Assembly (NCBI RefSeq): GCF_014279815.1
Contig: NZ_CP047941.1
Span: forward strand, 558,001 to 622,000
Origin: Synechococcus sp. NOUM97013
GTDB lineage: Bacteria > Cyanobacteriota > Cyanobacteriia > PCC-6307 > Cyanobiaceae
Reading direction: 5' to 3'
DNA length: 64,000 nt
Part shown: piece by piece, positions 47,591 through 55,941 of the stretch
How positions within the stretch are numbered: position 1 is the first letter of the stretch
How the letters are laid out: each line of letters starts with the position of its first letter
The notes under the pieces: model-generated
Told to the model about the DNA's origin: nothing
Database searches by the model: none
Seen by the model: the letters and a program-made list of their open reading frames with translations, nothing else
Position numbers and translations under genes: made by a program

Positions 47591-48877
47591 TTGACACACC
47601 AGCCGCTGCGGTCATTAAGAGGGTGGCTTCAGTCCACGGCCGTGCTCACGGTGATTGCCGGCTACACCCTGTTGCTGGGTCTCAACGGTGCCCTCTCGGA
47701 TCTGCAACGGCGTCAGCAGCATCGTGACCTGATTCAGGCCCTCGTTGAACAGGTGTCTGCTGGTCAACCGGTCCCTGAGGCGTGGAAAGGGATTGGTCTG
47801 GAGGTGTCGCTGCTCGCCCAGGGCGCAGACAAGCCACCCCGCATTCAGCCCGCTGCCTCCGGAGAGCAATGGCTGGTGAGCCGGCGGGCTGTGCAGTTGC
47901 CAAGCGGTGAACAGCGCTGGCTGGAGCTGCGTCAGAACGTGACTGCGTCACTGGAGCAGGAACGCACCACCCAGCTGCTGCTGGTGGCGGCAGCGGGGGT
48001 GTCGATCCTGTTCACGTCGCTGTTGTTGCGTCCCGTGCTGCGTCGTGGCCTGGTGGTCCCCCTCGATCAGTTGGATCAACAACTGCAGCGTCTGGAGGCC
48101 GACAACCTCGGAGAACACCTGTTGGATCCTGCAGCTCAGCCGGAAGAGTTGCGCTCGATGGCTATTGCGTTCAACAACTTGCAGCAACGGTTGGCGGCTG
48201 CCTGGAAGCGGGAGCGTGCGTTCGTGGATGGTGTCGCCCATGAGCTGCGCACCCCGATCACGGTGATTTCGGGCCATGCTCAGCGCCTGCAGCGTCAGTC
48301 CTTGCCGGAGTCTGCCCAGCGCTCTGCTGATCGAGTCAGCGCCGAAGCTCTGCGCATGACCCGGCTGCTGCGGGTGTTGCGGGATCTGGCCCTGATCGAT
48401 GCCGGGCGTGTGCAGTTGCACGCCAGTGCTCTGGATCCTGAAGCGCAGTTGCTGCAGATCTACGAAACGTTGTCGACATCTGCTGCTGGACGTCTCCAGT
48501 TACCGCAACCTGCAGAGTCGCCATTGCCCGCGTTGTGGGCCGATGCCGACCGCCTGCAGCAATGCCTGCAGGAGCTGGTCGGCAACGCACTGGCCTACGC
48601 CTCCGGATCGATTCAGCTGCAGGCGCAGCACGACGGCGATCAGCTGGTGCTGCAAGTGCTGGATCAAGGCCCCGGTATTCGTGAAACGGAGCGGGCGTTG
48701 GTGCTGCAGCGTTTCAGGCGCGGCAGCACTGCCGCCGGCACCCGTGGCACTGGGATTGGTCTGGCCTTGGTGGATGCATGGATGCGGGCGATGGATGGTG
48801 AGGTCGTAATCGCCGAAGCACCTGGCGGTGGTGCTGATCTGCAGTTGCGCTTCAGCTGGGCTCCACCCGAGCCATGA
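47591..48877 (+). CDS. Sensor histidine kinase
   Basis: A 428-residue membrane kinase: TM1 at ~15-33, a ~95-residue periplasmic loop, TM2 at ~127-147, HAMP linker, HisKA with the phospho-His in VAHELRTPITVIS, and HATPase with NALAYA (N box), DQGPGI (G1) and GTGIGLALVDAW (G2). It starts with TTG, divergent from pilA. It is convergent with, and overlaps by 26 bp, the only response regulator of the region, its likely partner (inference from proximity). Confidence 0.9.
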   Translation: MTHQPLRSLRGWLQSTAVLTVIAGYTLLLGLNGALSDLQRRQQHRDLIQALVEQVSAGQPVPEAWKGIGLEVSLLAQGADKPPRIQPAASGEQWLVSRRAVQLPSGEQRWLELRQNVTASLEQERTTQLLLVAAAGVSILFTSLLLRPVLRRGLVVPLDQLDQQLQRLEADNLGEHLLDPAAQPEELRSMAIAFNNLQQRLAAAWKRERAFVDGVAHELRTPITVISGHAQRLQRQSLPESAQRSADRVSAEALRMTRLLRVLRDLALIDAGRVQLHASALDPEAQLLQIYETLSTSAAGRLQLPQPAESPLPALWADADRLQQCLQELVGNALAYASGSIQLQAQHDGDQLVLQVLDQGPGIRETERALVLQRFRRGSTAAGTRGTGIGLALVDAWMRAMDGEVVIAEAPGGGADLQLRFSWAPPEP

Positions 48878-49559
48878 AGCCGACGCCGCGAATGGTATGC
48901 AGCAGCGTTGGCTGGCCAGACATCTCCACCTTGCGGCGCAGATAGCCCATGTAGACATCCAAGGTGTTGGGATCGCCCACGAACGGTGCTCCCCATACGT
49001 TGTCCAGGATCGTTTGCCGGGGTTGCACCTGATCGTGGTGTTGCACGAGATAGGCCAGCAGATCGAATTCCCGCTGCGACAGCTTCAGCTGCTTCTCGCC
49101 TCGGCGCACGTCGCGTGAAAGCAGATCGATGCGCAGGTCCCCCAAGCTGAGGCTCTCTATTGATGGTTCGCTGGTGCTGTAGTTGCTGCGCCGCAGCTGG
49201 GCGCGCACGCGGGCCTGCAGTTCCTTCAGCTCGAACGGTTTGGTGAGGTAGTCATCGACCCCCAGGTCCAAGGCCTGCACTCGCTCATCCACATCGTCGT
49301 GAGCCGTGAGCATCAGCACGGGGGTGGTGTCGCCGCTGCTGCGTAGGCGCCGGCAGATCTCGATGCCTTCGAAATCGGGCAGGGTCCAGTCCAGCACCAC
49401 CAGATCGAAGCGCTCCTGCCGGAGCTGCAGCAGCGCATCACTGCCGCAGTTGGCGACATGGCAGTCCCAACCGCTCTCACTGAGCTCGTCGCACAGCAGC
49501 TGCAGCAGTTCGGGATCGTCATCGACGATCAACAGCCGGCTCGCGGCAGCATCAGCCAT
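48852..49559 (-). CDS. OmpR/PhoB-family response regulator
   Basis: A 235-residue regulator: receiver domain (1-~120) with acidic pocket DDD13-15, phospho-acceptor D57 in LVVLDWTLPD, and LTKPFE lysine; then a winged-helix DNA-binding domain with LSQREFDLLAYLVQH, NVWGAPF and VYMGYLRRKVE. The 3' end overlaps the preceding kinase gene by 26 bp in convergent orientation. Divergent from the pseudopilin operon, so it could control that promoter (inference). Confidence 0.92.
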   Translation of the reverse strand: MADAAASRLLIVDDDPELLQLLCDELSESGWDCHVANCGSDALLQLRQERFDLVVLDWTLPDFEGIEICRRLRSSGDTTPVLMLTAHDDVDERVQALDLGVDDYLTKPFELKELQARVRAQLRRSNYSTSEPSIESLSLGDLRIDLLSRDVRRGEKQLKLSQREFDLLAYLVQHHDQVQPRQTILDNVWGAPFVGDPNTLDVYMGYLRRKVEMSGQPTLLHTIRGVGFMARVEPS

Positions 49560-49667
49560 GGCGTGCGCGTGGGTGTTTGCACCTTATGGGTGGTTGGCGG
49601 GGAATGCTTCCACCAGTCGCGTTTTCAGGTTGTGGCGTTGGTTCTCCCTCAATCAAGAGAGCGGTTG

Positions 49668-50141
49668 GTGTTGCAACGGCGCAGTGGCTTCGTGATGCCA
49701 CTGGCAATGACGCTATCCGCGGTGTTGCTGCTTGGTAGTGCCTCGATCCACACGCTTTCCCTGCAAGGTCATTGGCGCCATCAGGCCAGCCTGCAAAGGC
49801 TCCAAGCGCTCGATCAGCTCCAGTCCGCGGCCCAGGCCTTTGTTGCCGGTGCCCGTGCTGCGGAGGCCTGCCTGCTGTTGCAATCCTCCGATCAATGGCA
49901 TCAGCCCAGCAGTGATTGCCTCCACGCCGATCCGGATCGTCTGCGCCAGGGACGAGTGAACGATCAGATTTGGCAGTTGGTGGCTTGGCGTGCGGATCAC
50001 GACAGCGGTCAGCTGGATCTGCGCCTGGTCGATGGTCGCGCTGCCCGGTTTCAACTGCAGTTGGACCCAGCCGGCCCTGCGGTGGTGGCTGTATCGCAAC
50101 CCCAGCTGCTGGGCCGCGTGCAAGCCAGGGGGGCGGCATGA
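49668..50141 (+). CDS. PilX-like pseudopilin, first gene of a second pilin operon
   Basis: A 157-residue protein with a short basic leader and prepilin-type N-terminus (LQRRSG-FVMPLAMTLSAVLLLGSAS), no Glu at +5, then a helix typical of PilX/GspK-type subunits (QASLQRLQALDQLQSAAQAF). One Cys pair in the rest (AEACLLL, SDCLHAD). I take the GTG at 49668, preceded by a purine-rich stretch; the TTG three bases upstream is equivalent. Coupled to the next gene by ATGA overlap. GC-rich, unlike the neighbouring minus-strand pilins. Confidence 0.68.
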   Translation: MLQRRSGFVMPLAMTLSAVLLLGSASIHTLSLQGHWRHQASLQRLQALDQLQSAAQAFVAGARAAEACLLLQSSDQWHQPSSDCLHADPDRLRQGRVNDQIWQLVAWRADHDSGQLDLRLVDGRAARFQLQLDPAGPAVVAVSQPQLLGRVQARGAA

Positions 50142-50551
50142 GCCTTGTGGAGGTGATGGTTTCATTCGTGCTGGTTGGCATCAGCAGCACTGCTGCACTT
50201 GGTGTGTGGAACCAAGCGGCGGCGTTGGTGCACGACACCGCATCGATGGAGCGCAAAGCGGCTGATCTGGAGATGCTGCGTCTCGCCACGCAACGTTGGC
50301 TCGCGCAACACCCGGCAAACACCGTGCAGCGCATGACGGCAGTGGCGCCCTGCCAGTGGGATGCGGTTGCCGTCGCTGCCGCAGCCGATGCCGCGTTGCC
50401 GTTGCCGAAGGGAATCACACGGCAATGGACGCAGGATTCCCAGCTGCGCGGCCTCTGGCAGCAGCTCGCGCTGCTGGATGACGACGGGTCCGTACTGATG
50501 CAGCGCCGTCAGTTGCTCAGCCCTGCTGCCTTTGGACTGTGCCGGCCATGA
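50138..50551 (+). CDS. PilV/GspI-like pseudopilin, apparently leaderless
   Basis: A 137-residue protein beginning MSLVEVMVSFVLVGISSTAA: the sequence of an already mature type IV pilin, with Glu at position 5 counted from the initiator Met. The ATG at 50138 has a strong Shine-Dalgarno-like AGGGGGG six bases upstream and overlaps the previous stop (ATGA). The codons before it read GGG in frame, so an upstream start would give a normal G-MSLVE site, but the nearest in-frame TTG/ATG codons are ~50 residues away. Remainder has two Cys (APCQWD, GLCRP). Confidence 0.7.
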   Translation: MSLVEVMVSFVLVGISSTAALGVWNQAAALVHDTASMERKAADLEMLRLATQRWLAQHPANTVQRMTAVAPCQWDAVAVAAAADAALPLPKGITRQWTQDSQLRGLWQQLALLDDDGSVLMQRRQLLSPAAFGLCRP

Positions 50552-51087
50552 CCCGTTCTCAAGCCGGATTCACGTTGATTGAGCTGCTCTGCGTGGTGGC
50601 CTTGCTGGGGCTGATGGTGTCGCTTCCCTTGGTCACCAGCGGAAGCGACCGTGATCGTTTGCAGCTCGATGCCGCCGCCCGTCGTCTGTTGCTCGGTCTG
50701 GAGAGGGCCCGCTCCGTGGCGCGACGGGAGCAGATGGCCTGCGGCATCGCTTTGAGCGTTGATGCCTGGAGTGCTCCTGAGGCGGAGGCGTTGCAGTCCG
50801 AGTTGCCCCCCTGCCCTGGCGTGTCTGTGGCGTTGCAGGAGGTCCTCCACCAGGGGCCGATCCAGTTGCACACCAACTTGCCTGCCGTCATGCGCGTGTC
50901 GGCCAACGGACTGCTGCTGGATGGCGGCACCACCGTGCTCAGCCATGGGCGCCTGGATCACACCCGTTGTTTGGTGGTGAGTCTGCCCCTGGGGGTGAGC
51001 AGGCTCGGCCGCTACCAAGGGGGGCCACCTGCTGAAGGCCAGCGTCTCAGCAGTCGGCGCTGCCTGCCCGATTCGCAGGAGGCTTGA
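50548..51087 (+). CDS. FimT/GspH-like pseudopilin
   Basis: A 179-residue prepilin: leader MTRSQAG, processing site G7-FTLIELLCVVALLG with Glu at +5. After the helix comes DAAARRLLLGLERARSVARREQMACGIAL, of which LERARSVARRE is the FimT/GspH hallmark. The ATG at 50548 overlaps the upstream stop (ATGA); the ATG at 50539 would add three residues. Third gene of the plus-strand set. Confidence 0.82.
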   Translation: MTRSQAGFTLIELLCVVALLGLMVSLPLVTSGSDRDRLQLDAAARRLLLGLERARSVARREQMACGIALSVDAWSAPEAEALQSELPPCPGVSVALQEVLHQGPIQLHTNLPAVMRVSANGLLLDGGTTVLSHGRLDHTRCLVVSLPLGVSRLGRYQGGPPAEGQRLSSRRCLPDSQEA

Positions 51088-51091
51088 GCCG

Positions 51092-51691
51092 ATGCGATGG
51101 CGCGTGCAGCCGATCAAGACGAAGGGATTCACCCTCATCGAGCTGATGTTGGCCCTCAGCCTGGGTAGCTTGCTGTTTGCGTTGATGCTCCGACTCATCG
51201 GTGCGGATCTGCGCTTGGGGCAGGCCATGGCCCAGCATTGGCGCGAAACAAGTCGGCAGCAGCGCAGCCTTGAGCTGATCCGCGAGGAACTGGCCCTAGC
51301 CCATGGCTGGATGCTGGATCCGCCGCTTTCGATGCGCTGGCCCTGTCCCATGGCGGGACGACGACCCGTGCTCGCCATTGCCACCCAGGCTGACGATCCA
51401 CAGGCCCGTGGCGAGCAGGTGATCGTCTATGCCGTTGGCCCTGCACCTGACCGCATCTGGCGCGGACAGGTGCTGATGCGCTGCGGCCCTGGTTACAGCC
51501 TTGATGGCGTGCCTACCCTTCAGGGTGCCTTCCAGAACCGGGTTCTGCTGGATGCACTGCCCCAAGACTCCAGCGTTGGTTTCCAGGTGCACCAGCACCC
51601 GACGCTTCCGGTGCTGGAACTGGAGATCGAGCAGGAACTGCCGGCAGCGTCCGGGGGGAGCAGGATTCTGCGCCGACGCCTTGCGGCCTGA
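51092..51691 (+). CDS. PilW/GspJ-like pseudopilin
   Basis: A 199-residue prepilin with leader MRWRVQPIKTKG, site G12-FTLIELMLALSLGSLLFALML and the amphipathic helix LRLGQAMAQHWRETSRQQRSLELIREEL. The globular part has two Cys (PCPMAG, MRCGPGY) and fits the PilW/GspJ role. It starts 4 bp after the FimT-like gene and ends 48 bp before a sensor kinase on the same strand, so the five genes may form one transcript. Confidence 0.78.
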   Translation: MRWRVQPIKTKGFTLIELMLALSLGSLLFALMLRLIGADLRLGQAMAQHWRETSRQQRSLELIREELALAHGWMLDPPLSMRWPCPMAGRRPVLAIATQADDPQARGEQVIVYAVGPAPDRIWRGQVLMRCGPGYSLDGVPTLQGAFQNRVLLDALPQDSSVGFQVHQHPTLPVLELEIEQELPAASGGSRILRRRLAA

Positions 51692-51739
51692 GCTTCGGCG
51701 ATTGGGGTCGGTGCATCCCCTGAATGGGGGAAGACAACC

Positions 51740-53242
51740 ATGAGCTTTGGCGCTGGACTGAGGGGCCGTTGCTCTCATTGGTTCATGCCTTGGCGCCGAT
51801 CAGCGGCGATCGCTTCGACGCGTTCGATTCAACGCCGGCTGGAGCGCACCGGGGTGGTGGCGCTGTTGTTGGGGTATGGCCTGCTGCTGGCGGTGAATCT
51901 GCAACTGTTCCGGGAGCAGCGCTATCAACGCCAACTGCAGACCATGCGCAGGGCAGAACGGCTGCTGCGCAGCAGCGAGGATCAACAGAATTCGCAAGCA
52001 CTCAGGCGGATTCTCAGCGATTTTTCGTCGTTCGACCTGGTGCTCTGGGGGCATCCCGATGGCTTCCCTGCCGGCCTTGTGATGCCGCAATCCAGCAACA
52101 ACGATCGCCTGGCGTCGAGCCCAGGGTTGTTGCTGCAGGCGGAGGCGCGATCCGACCAGAGCATGGCTCCTCAGCTGTTTGAGCATGACGAGCGCAGTTA
52201 CATGCTCAGCAGCGAAGAGATCAACTGGGGCGGCACGCCTTGGCGGTTTCATCTGCTCCGCGATGTGAGCGATGCGGTCGCTTTTCAGCGGCAACTCAAC
52301 GGGCTGTTGTTGCTGGCAGCGGTGTTGGCGTCTGTGGTGTCGATCCTGATCAACCGAGGCGGAATTCGGCGCGGTTTGGATCCGCTCAAGCGCTTTGGTG
52401 AGTCGCTGGCATCGGTGCGTTCGAATTCCCTGCAGCAGCAGCGCTTCCAACCCGAGCAGCAACCTGATGAGCTTCAGCCTTTGGCGATGGCCTTCAACAA
52501 CCTGCTGGATCGTTTGGCGGAGTCGTTCGATCGCCAGAAGCAATTCGCCAGCACGGTGAGCCATGAACTGCGCAATCCCATCACCTTGATCGCCGGTTAC
52601 AGCCGACGCCTATTACGCCGTGCCGACAATCTCAGCGATGAGCAGTGCCACCAGCTGGCCATTGTTGAAGAGGAAAGTCGCCGGCTGGGGCACCTGGTGA
52701 CGGATCTGCTGGCGCTCACCCGTGCCGAAATGGGCCATCTGCAGATGAATCTGCAGCCGCTGTACGTTTGCGATGCCGTGCAGCAGGCCATCGCCCTTTG
52801 CGAAGGATCCGGCGAACAACGCTTTTCTCTCTGTCTGCCGGAGAACCTCGATCCCCACACGATCCATGCCCTCGCCGATCGCGATCAGGTGGTGCAGTGC
52901 TTGGTGAATCTGATTGAAAACGCCTGCAAATACAGCCCGCCGCAGTCCCCTGTTGAGATCGGCTGTCGGCGTGAGCAGTCGATGGTGTTGCTCAGCGTGC
53001 GCGATCACGGACCCGGCGTCCCCGCCGATGAGCGGGATCAGGTGTTTGAGCGCTTCCAGCGCGGCCGCAACAAGGGAGAGATCCCTGGCACCGGCATCGG
53101 CCTGGCGGTGGTCAATACGCTGATCGAGCAGATGGGCGGCAGCGTGTCTGTGCAGGATGCGGAGGGCGGCGGTGCTGTCTTCGTGCTTGCCCTCAAAACG
53201 TGCGCGGCTCCTCCTGCTGCTGCTCCGGTTCCTGTTCGCTGA
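51740..53242 (+). CDS. Sensor histidine kinase
   Basis: A 500-residue membrane kinase: TM1 at ~38-56 (VVALLLGYGLLLAVNL), a ~130-residue periplasmic domain, TM2 at ~190-208, HAMP linker, HisKA with phospho-His in STVSHELRNPITLIAGY, and HATPase with NLIENACKYS, DHGPGVP and GTGIGLAVVNTLIE. Same layout as the kinases at 47591 and 53558, suggesting duplication. The 3' end overlaps a convergent membrane-protein gene by 50 bp. No adjacent regulator of its own. Confidence 0.9.
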   Translation: MSFGAGLRGRCSHWFMPWRRSAAIASTRSIQRRLERTGVVALLLGYGLLLAVNLQLFREQRYQRQLQTMRRAERLLRSSEDQQNSQALRRILSDFSSFDLVLWGHPDGFPAGLVMPQSSNNDRLASSPGLLLQAEARSDQSMAPQLFEHDERSYMLSSEEINWGGTPWRFHLLRDVSDAVAFQRQLNGLLLLAAVLASVVSILINRGGIRRGLDPLKRFGESLASVRSNSLQQQRFQPEQQPDELQPLAMAFNNLLDRLAESFDRQKQFASTVSHELRNPITLIAGYSRRLLRRADNLSDEQCHQLAIVEEESRRLGHLVTDLLALTRAEMGHLQMNLQPLYVCDAVQQAIALCEGSGEQRFSLCLPENLDPHTIHALADRDQVVQCLVNLIENACKYSPPQSPVEIGCRREQSMVLLSVRDHGPGVPADERDQVFERFQRGRNKGEIPGTGIGLAVVNTLIEQMGGSVSVQDAEGGGAVFVLALKTCAAPPAAAPVPVR

Positions 53243-53561
53243 GCAGATAAAACCCCAGCACGGCGACGCAGGCGATGGCTAGGAAGAGATGGTCGACCCA
53301 GCCGTATTGCACGCCCATGCCCTCCAGCGTGATTTGGCAGTTCACCACCACAAGCACCACCGCGAAGCTCGACAGCAGGACGGCTGGCAGCTTTTGCACG
53401 CGCTGACGTTGCTGCCAAAGGCTCCAGAGCGGTGGCAACAGCACCGCAGTGCTGATGCCATGCAGCAGCCGCATGCTCAGATCACTGTGCAGGTGCGGTG
53501 TGATGGCGGCCCAAAGGTTCGAGGGCACCAGCAGCGACACCACGATCAGATAAGCAATCAC
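53193..53561 (-). CDS. Small hypothetical membrane protein
   Basis: A 122-residue protein with about four hydrophobic segments (IAYLIVVSLLVPSNLWA, LLHGISTAVLLPPLW, KLPAVLLSSFAVVLVVV, HLFLAIACVAVLGFYLL) and a charged Glu/Gln tail. No family recognised. Its ATG overlaps the stop of the upstream kinase (ATGA at 53558), and its end runs 50 bp into the convergent kinase gene. Coupling to the kinase suggests a sensory or accessory role (inference). Confidence 0.6.
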   Translation of the reverse strand: MIAYLIVVSLLVPSNLWAAITPHLHSDLSMRLLHGISTAVLLPPLWSLWQQRQRVQKLPAVLLSSFAVVLVVVNCQITLEGMGVQYGWVDHLFLAIACVAVLGFYLLSEQEPEQQQEEPRTF

Positions 53562-54985
53562 GGTGCCTCCTGTAATTGGATCCGGAAGCAGCTGCCCATG
53601 CCCGGTTCGCTTGTCATTGAAATGCTGCCACCCATGGCGTTCACCAGCAGTTGCACCACCGACAGTCCGATGCCGCTCCCACTTTGGCCAGCAGTGTTCG
53701 AACCGCGGTGGAAGCGATCGAAGATCTGCGCTTGATCCGCGTGCGGAATGCCGATGCCGCGGTCTTCCACCTCGAGAATGAGGGCGTGGTGGTGCTTCAG
53801 CAAGCGCAACTGGATGGGCAGGTCCGGTGGCGAATATTTGTGCGCGTTCTCAATCAGATTGAGCAGCACCTGATGCAGTCGAGCCTCATCAGCCAGGGCG
53901 CACTCCAACGGCTCCGATGCGTCGCCGTTGCCGGTCGGTAGCGCGAGCTGGATCGTGCGATCCAGTGTTTGGGCCTGCACACGCACCACCGTGGCCAACA
54001 ATGGCCTTAAGGCCACCGGTTCCTGTTTTACCTGCAGGCGGCCTGAATCACTGCGTGAGAGATCCAGTAGGTCGTTGAGCAGCTGCTGCATGCTGCGGGT
54101 CTCTTCTTCGGCATCGCGGAGCCGTTGGGACAGAGCTGGTTCCAGGTCTGGCGCCTTGCGCAAGACCCGTCTGAGCGAGCCCGACACCAGGGTCAGTGGG
54201 GTTTGCAGTTCATGGCTCACGGCGCTGACGAACTGGCGTTGCTGGCTCCATGACTGCGCCAGTCGTTGCGTCAGCGCGTTGTAGGTGCGGGTGAGCTGGG
54301 TGAGTTCAGCAGGGCCTTTGGGCACTGGCAGGCCGGCGTGGTTGAGCGCGTCGGCGGTCAGCTCGGCGCTGCGGGCGCTGAGCTCCTGCAGGGGGCGGGT
54401 GATCCGCTTCACCAGCACGCTCACCAGCAGCAAAGAGGCCCCCAGGGATCCGCCCCAGATCACGATCATCCAGGCCAGATATTCGCTCTGGGCTGTGCCC
54501 ACACTGGTGATTTCCGTGCTGCTCCACAGCCAGGGCCCGTCATTCACATGGCGTGTGAGCAGGGTGAGGTAGTCACGTCCATTCACGGTGATCACCTCCA
54601 CCTGGCCGGCACGCCGCTGTGGGTTCGCGGCCATGGCGTCCGGCACCAGTTCCTTGGGGATGGGGTGAGGTCCTTCAGACGGCGTGATCAGGCTGCCGCT
54701 GGGTTGCTCCAGCCAGAGATGGGTCCGCCGGCTCGAGTGGTGTTTAAGCGTTGCCTGCATCGTGGCGAGATCGCCCTTGCTGTTGGATGGCCACGCTTGT
54801 GCCACGGCGTCCGCCGCTGCCCGCAGTTCGCTCTCCCCCAGCCGCTTTTGGTTGCGTTCGCTCAACAACAACCCTGTGGTGGTGGCACCGGTGAATCCCA
54901 GCAGCACGGCGGCATAGGTCGCCAGTTGCAATTGGCCGAGCATCGAGCCCGTCAGACGTGAGCGCCAGCGGTCGGTCTGCTTCAT
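53558..54985 (-). CDS. Sensor histidine kinase
   Basis: A 475-residue membrane kinase: TM1 at ~20-42, a periplasmic domain of ~125 residues, TM2 at ~170-192, HAMP (RITRPLQELSARSAEL), HisKA with phospho-His in SAVSHELQTPLTLVSGS and HATPase with NLIENAHKYS, DRGIGIP, FDRFHRGSNTAGQSGSGIGL. Third kinase of the same architecture within 8 kb. Divergent from the permease gene (51 bp between starts). Confidence 0.9.
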   Translation of the reverse strand: MKQTDRWRSRLTGSMLGQLQLATYAAVLLGFTGATTTGLLLSERNQKRLGESELRAAADAVAQAWPSNSKGDLATMQATLKHHSSRRTHLWLEQPSGSLITPSEGPHPIPKELVPDAMAANPQRRAGQVEVITVNGRDYLTLLTRHVNDGPWLWSSTEITSVGTAQSEYLAWMIVIWGGSLGASLLLVSVLVKRITRPLQELSARSAELTADALNHAGLPVPKGPAELTQLTRTYNALTQRLAQSWSQQRQFVSAVSHELQTPLTLVSGSLRRVLRKAPDLEPALSQRLRDAEEETRSMQQLLNDLLDLSRSDSGRLQVKQEPVALRPLLATVVRVQAQTLDRTIQLALPTGNGDASEPLECALADEARLHQVLLNLIENAHKYSPPDLPIQLRLLKHHHALILEVEDRGIGIPHADQAQIFDRFHRGSNTAGQSGSGIGLSVVQLLVNAMGGSISMTSEPGMGSCFRIQLQEAP

Positions 54986-55036
54986 GCCCCAATCCTGATC
55001 AAGAACGCAAAGCCGGGCAAGAATGCGCGCAGCAGA

Positions 55037-55921
55037 TTGGCTGCCTCCTTGAGCTTCGCCTCGTCACCCCTTGGCATCACCCGTCCCAGCCTGTCGGCTC
55101 GCATGGCCCGCTGGGGTCTGGTGATCGTGGCGATTTATGCCCTCGTGGCCGTCGTCACTCCCTTGTTGCTGTCTGCTGGTTGGCTGCCCGATCCCAATGC
55201 CGGCCTCGACAATCCCATCTATGCCCCCCCATCGCTGCAGCACTGGTGCGGCACCGATCGACTCGGTCGTGATGTGTGTGTGCGCACGCTCCAGGGCAGT
55301 GGCGTCGCCCTTCAGGTGGTGCTGCTGGCGGTGGCGATTGCCTTGGTGATCGGGGTGCCGTTGGGGATGGTGAGCGGTTATCTCGGCGGTGCGGTGGACC
55401 GGGTGCTTGTGCTGCTGATGGACACCCTCTACACCTTGCCTGTGCTGTTGCTGTCGGTGGTGCTGGCTTTTTTGCTGGGCCGCGGCGTTCCCAATGCGGC
55501 AGCGGCGCTCTGCGTGGTGTACGTCCCTCAGTACTTCCGTGTGGTGCGCAACCAGACCGCCCAGGTGAAAGCCGAGTTGTTCGTGGAAGCGGCACGCACT
55601 CTTGGGGCTGGGCCGGTGTGGGTCCTGCGCCGTTATTTGCTGCGCAATGTGATTACCTCGGTGCCGGTGTTGCTCACCCTCAATGCCGCCGATGCGGTGC
55701 TGGTGCTGGGAGGCTTGGGTTTCCTGGGGCTGGGATTGCCCGAAACGGTGCCGGAATGGGGCAGTGATCTCAATTTGGCGTTAGCAGCCGTGCCCACCGG
55801 CATCTGGTGGACAGCCCTCTATCCCGGCTTGGCGATGTTCGTGCTGGTGCTCGGGCTGTCGTTCCTGGGTGAGGGTCTTGAAGCTTGGGTCAGCAGCACT
55901 GGCCGGGACGCTGCAAAATAG
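55037..55921 (+). CDS. ABC transporter permease, DppC/OppC family (solitary)
   Basis: A 294-residue inner-membrane permease of peptide/nickel-type importers. It has the N-terminal domain typical of the DppC subunit (YAPPSLQHWCGTDRLGRDVCVRTLQG, where GTDRLGRD is the hallmark) and the EAA loop EAARTLGAGPVWVLRRYLLRN for ATPase contact. Start is TTG at 55037; the ATG at 55103 is an alternative. No DppB permease, binding protein or ATPase is adjacent; in picocyanobacteria these genes are often scattered. Confidence 0.86.
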   Translation: MAASLSFASSPLGITRPSLSARMARWGLVIVAIYALVAVVTPLLLSAGWLPDPNAGLDNPIYAPPSLQHWCGTDRLGRDVCVRTLQGSGVALQVVLLAVAIALVIGVPLGMVSGYLGGAVDRVLVLLMDTLYTLPVLLLSVVLAFLLGRGVPNAAAALCVVYVPQYFRVVRNQTAQVKAELFVEAARTLGAGPVWVLRRYLLRNVITSVPVLLTLNAADAVLVLGGLGFLGLGLPETVPEWGSDLNLALAAVPTGIWWTALYPGLAMFVLVLGLSFLGEGLEAWVSSTGRDAAK

Positions 55922-55941
55922 AGAAAGGATTCAGTTAGGCC

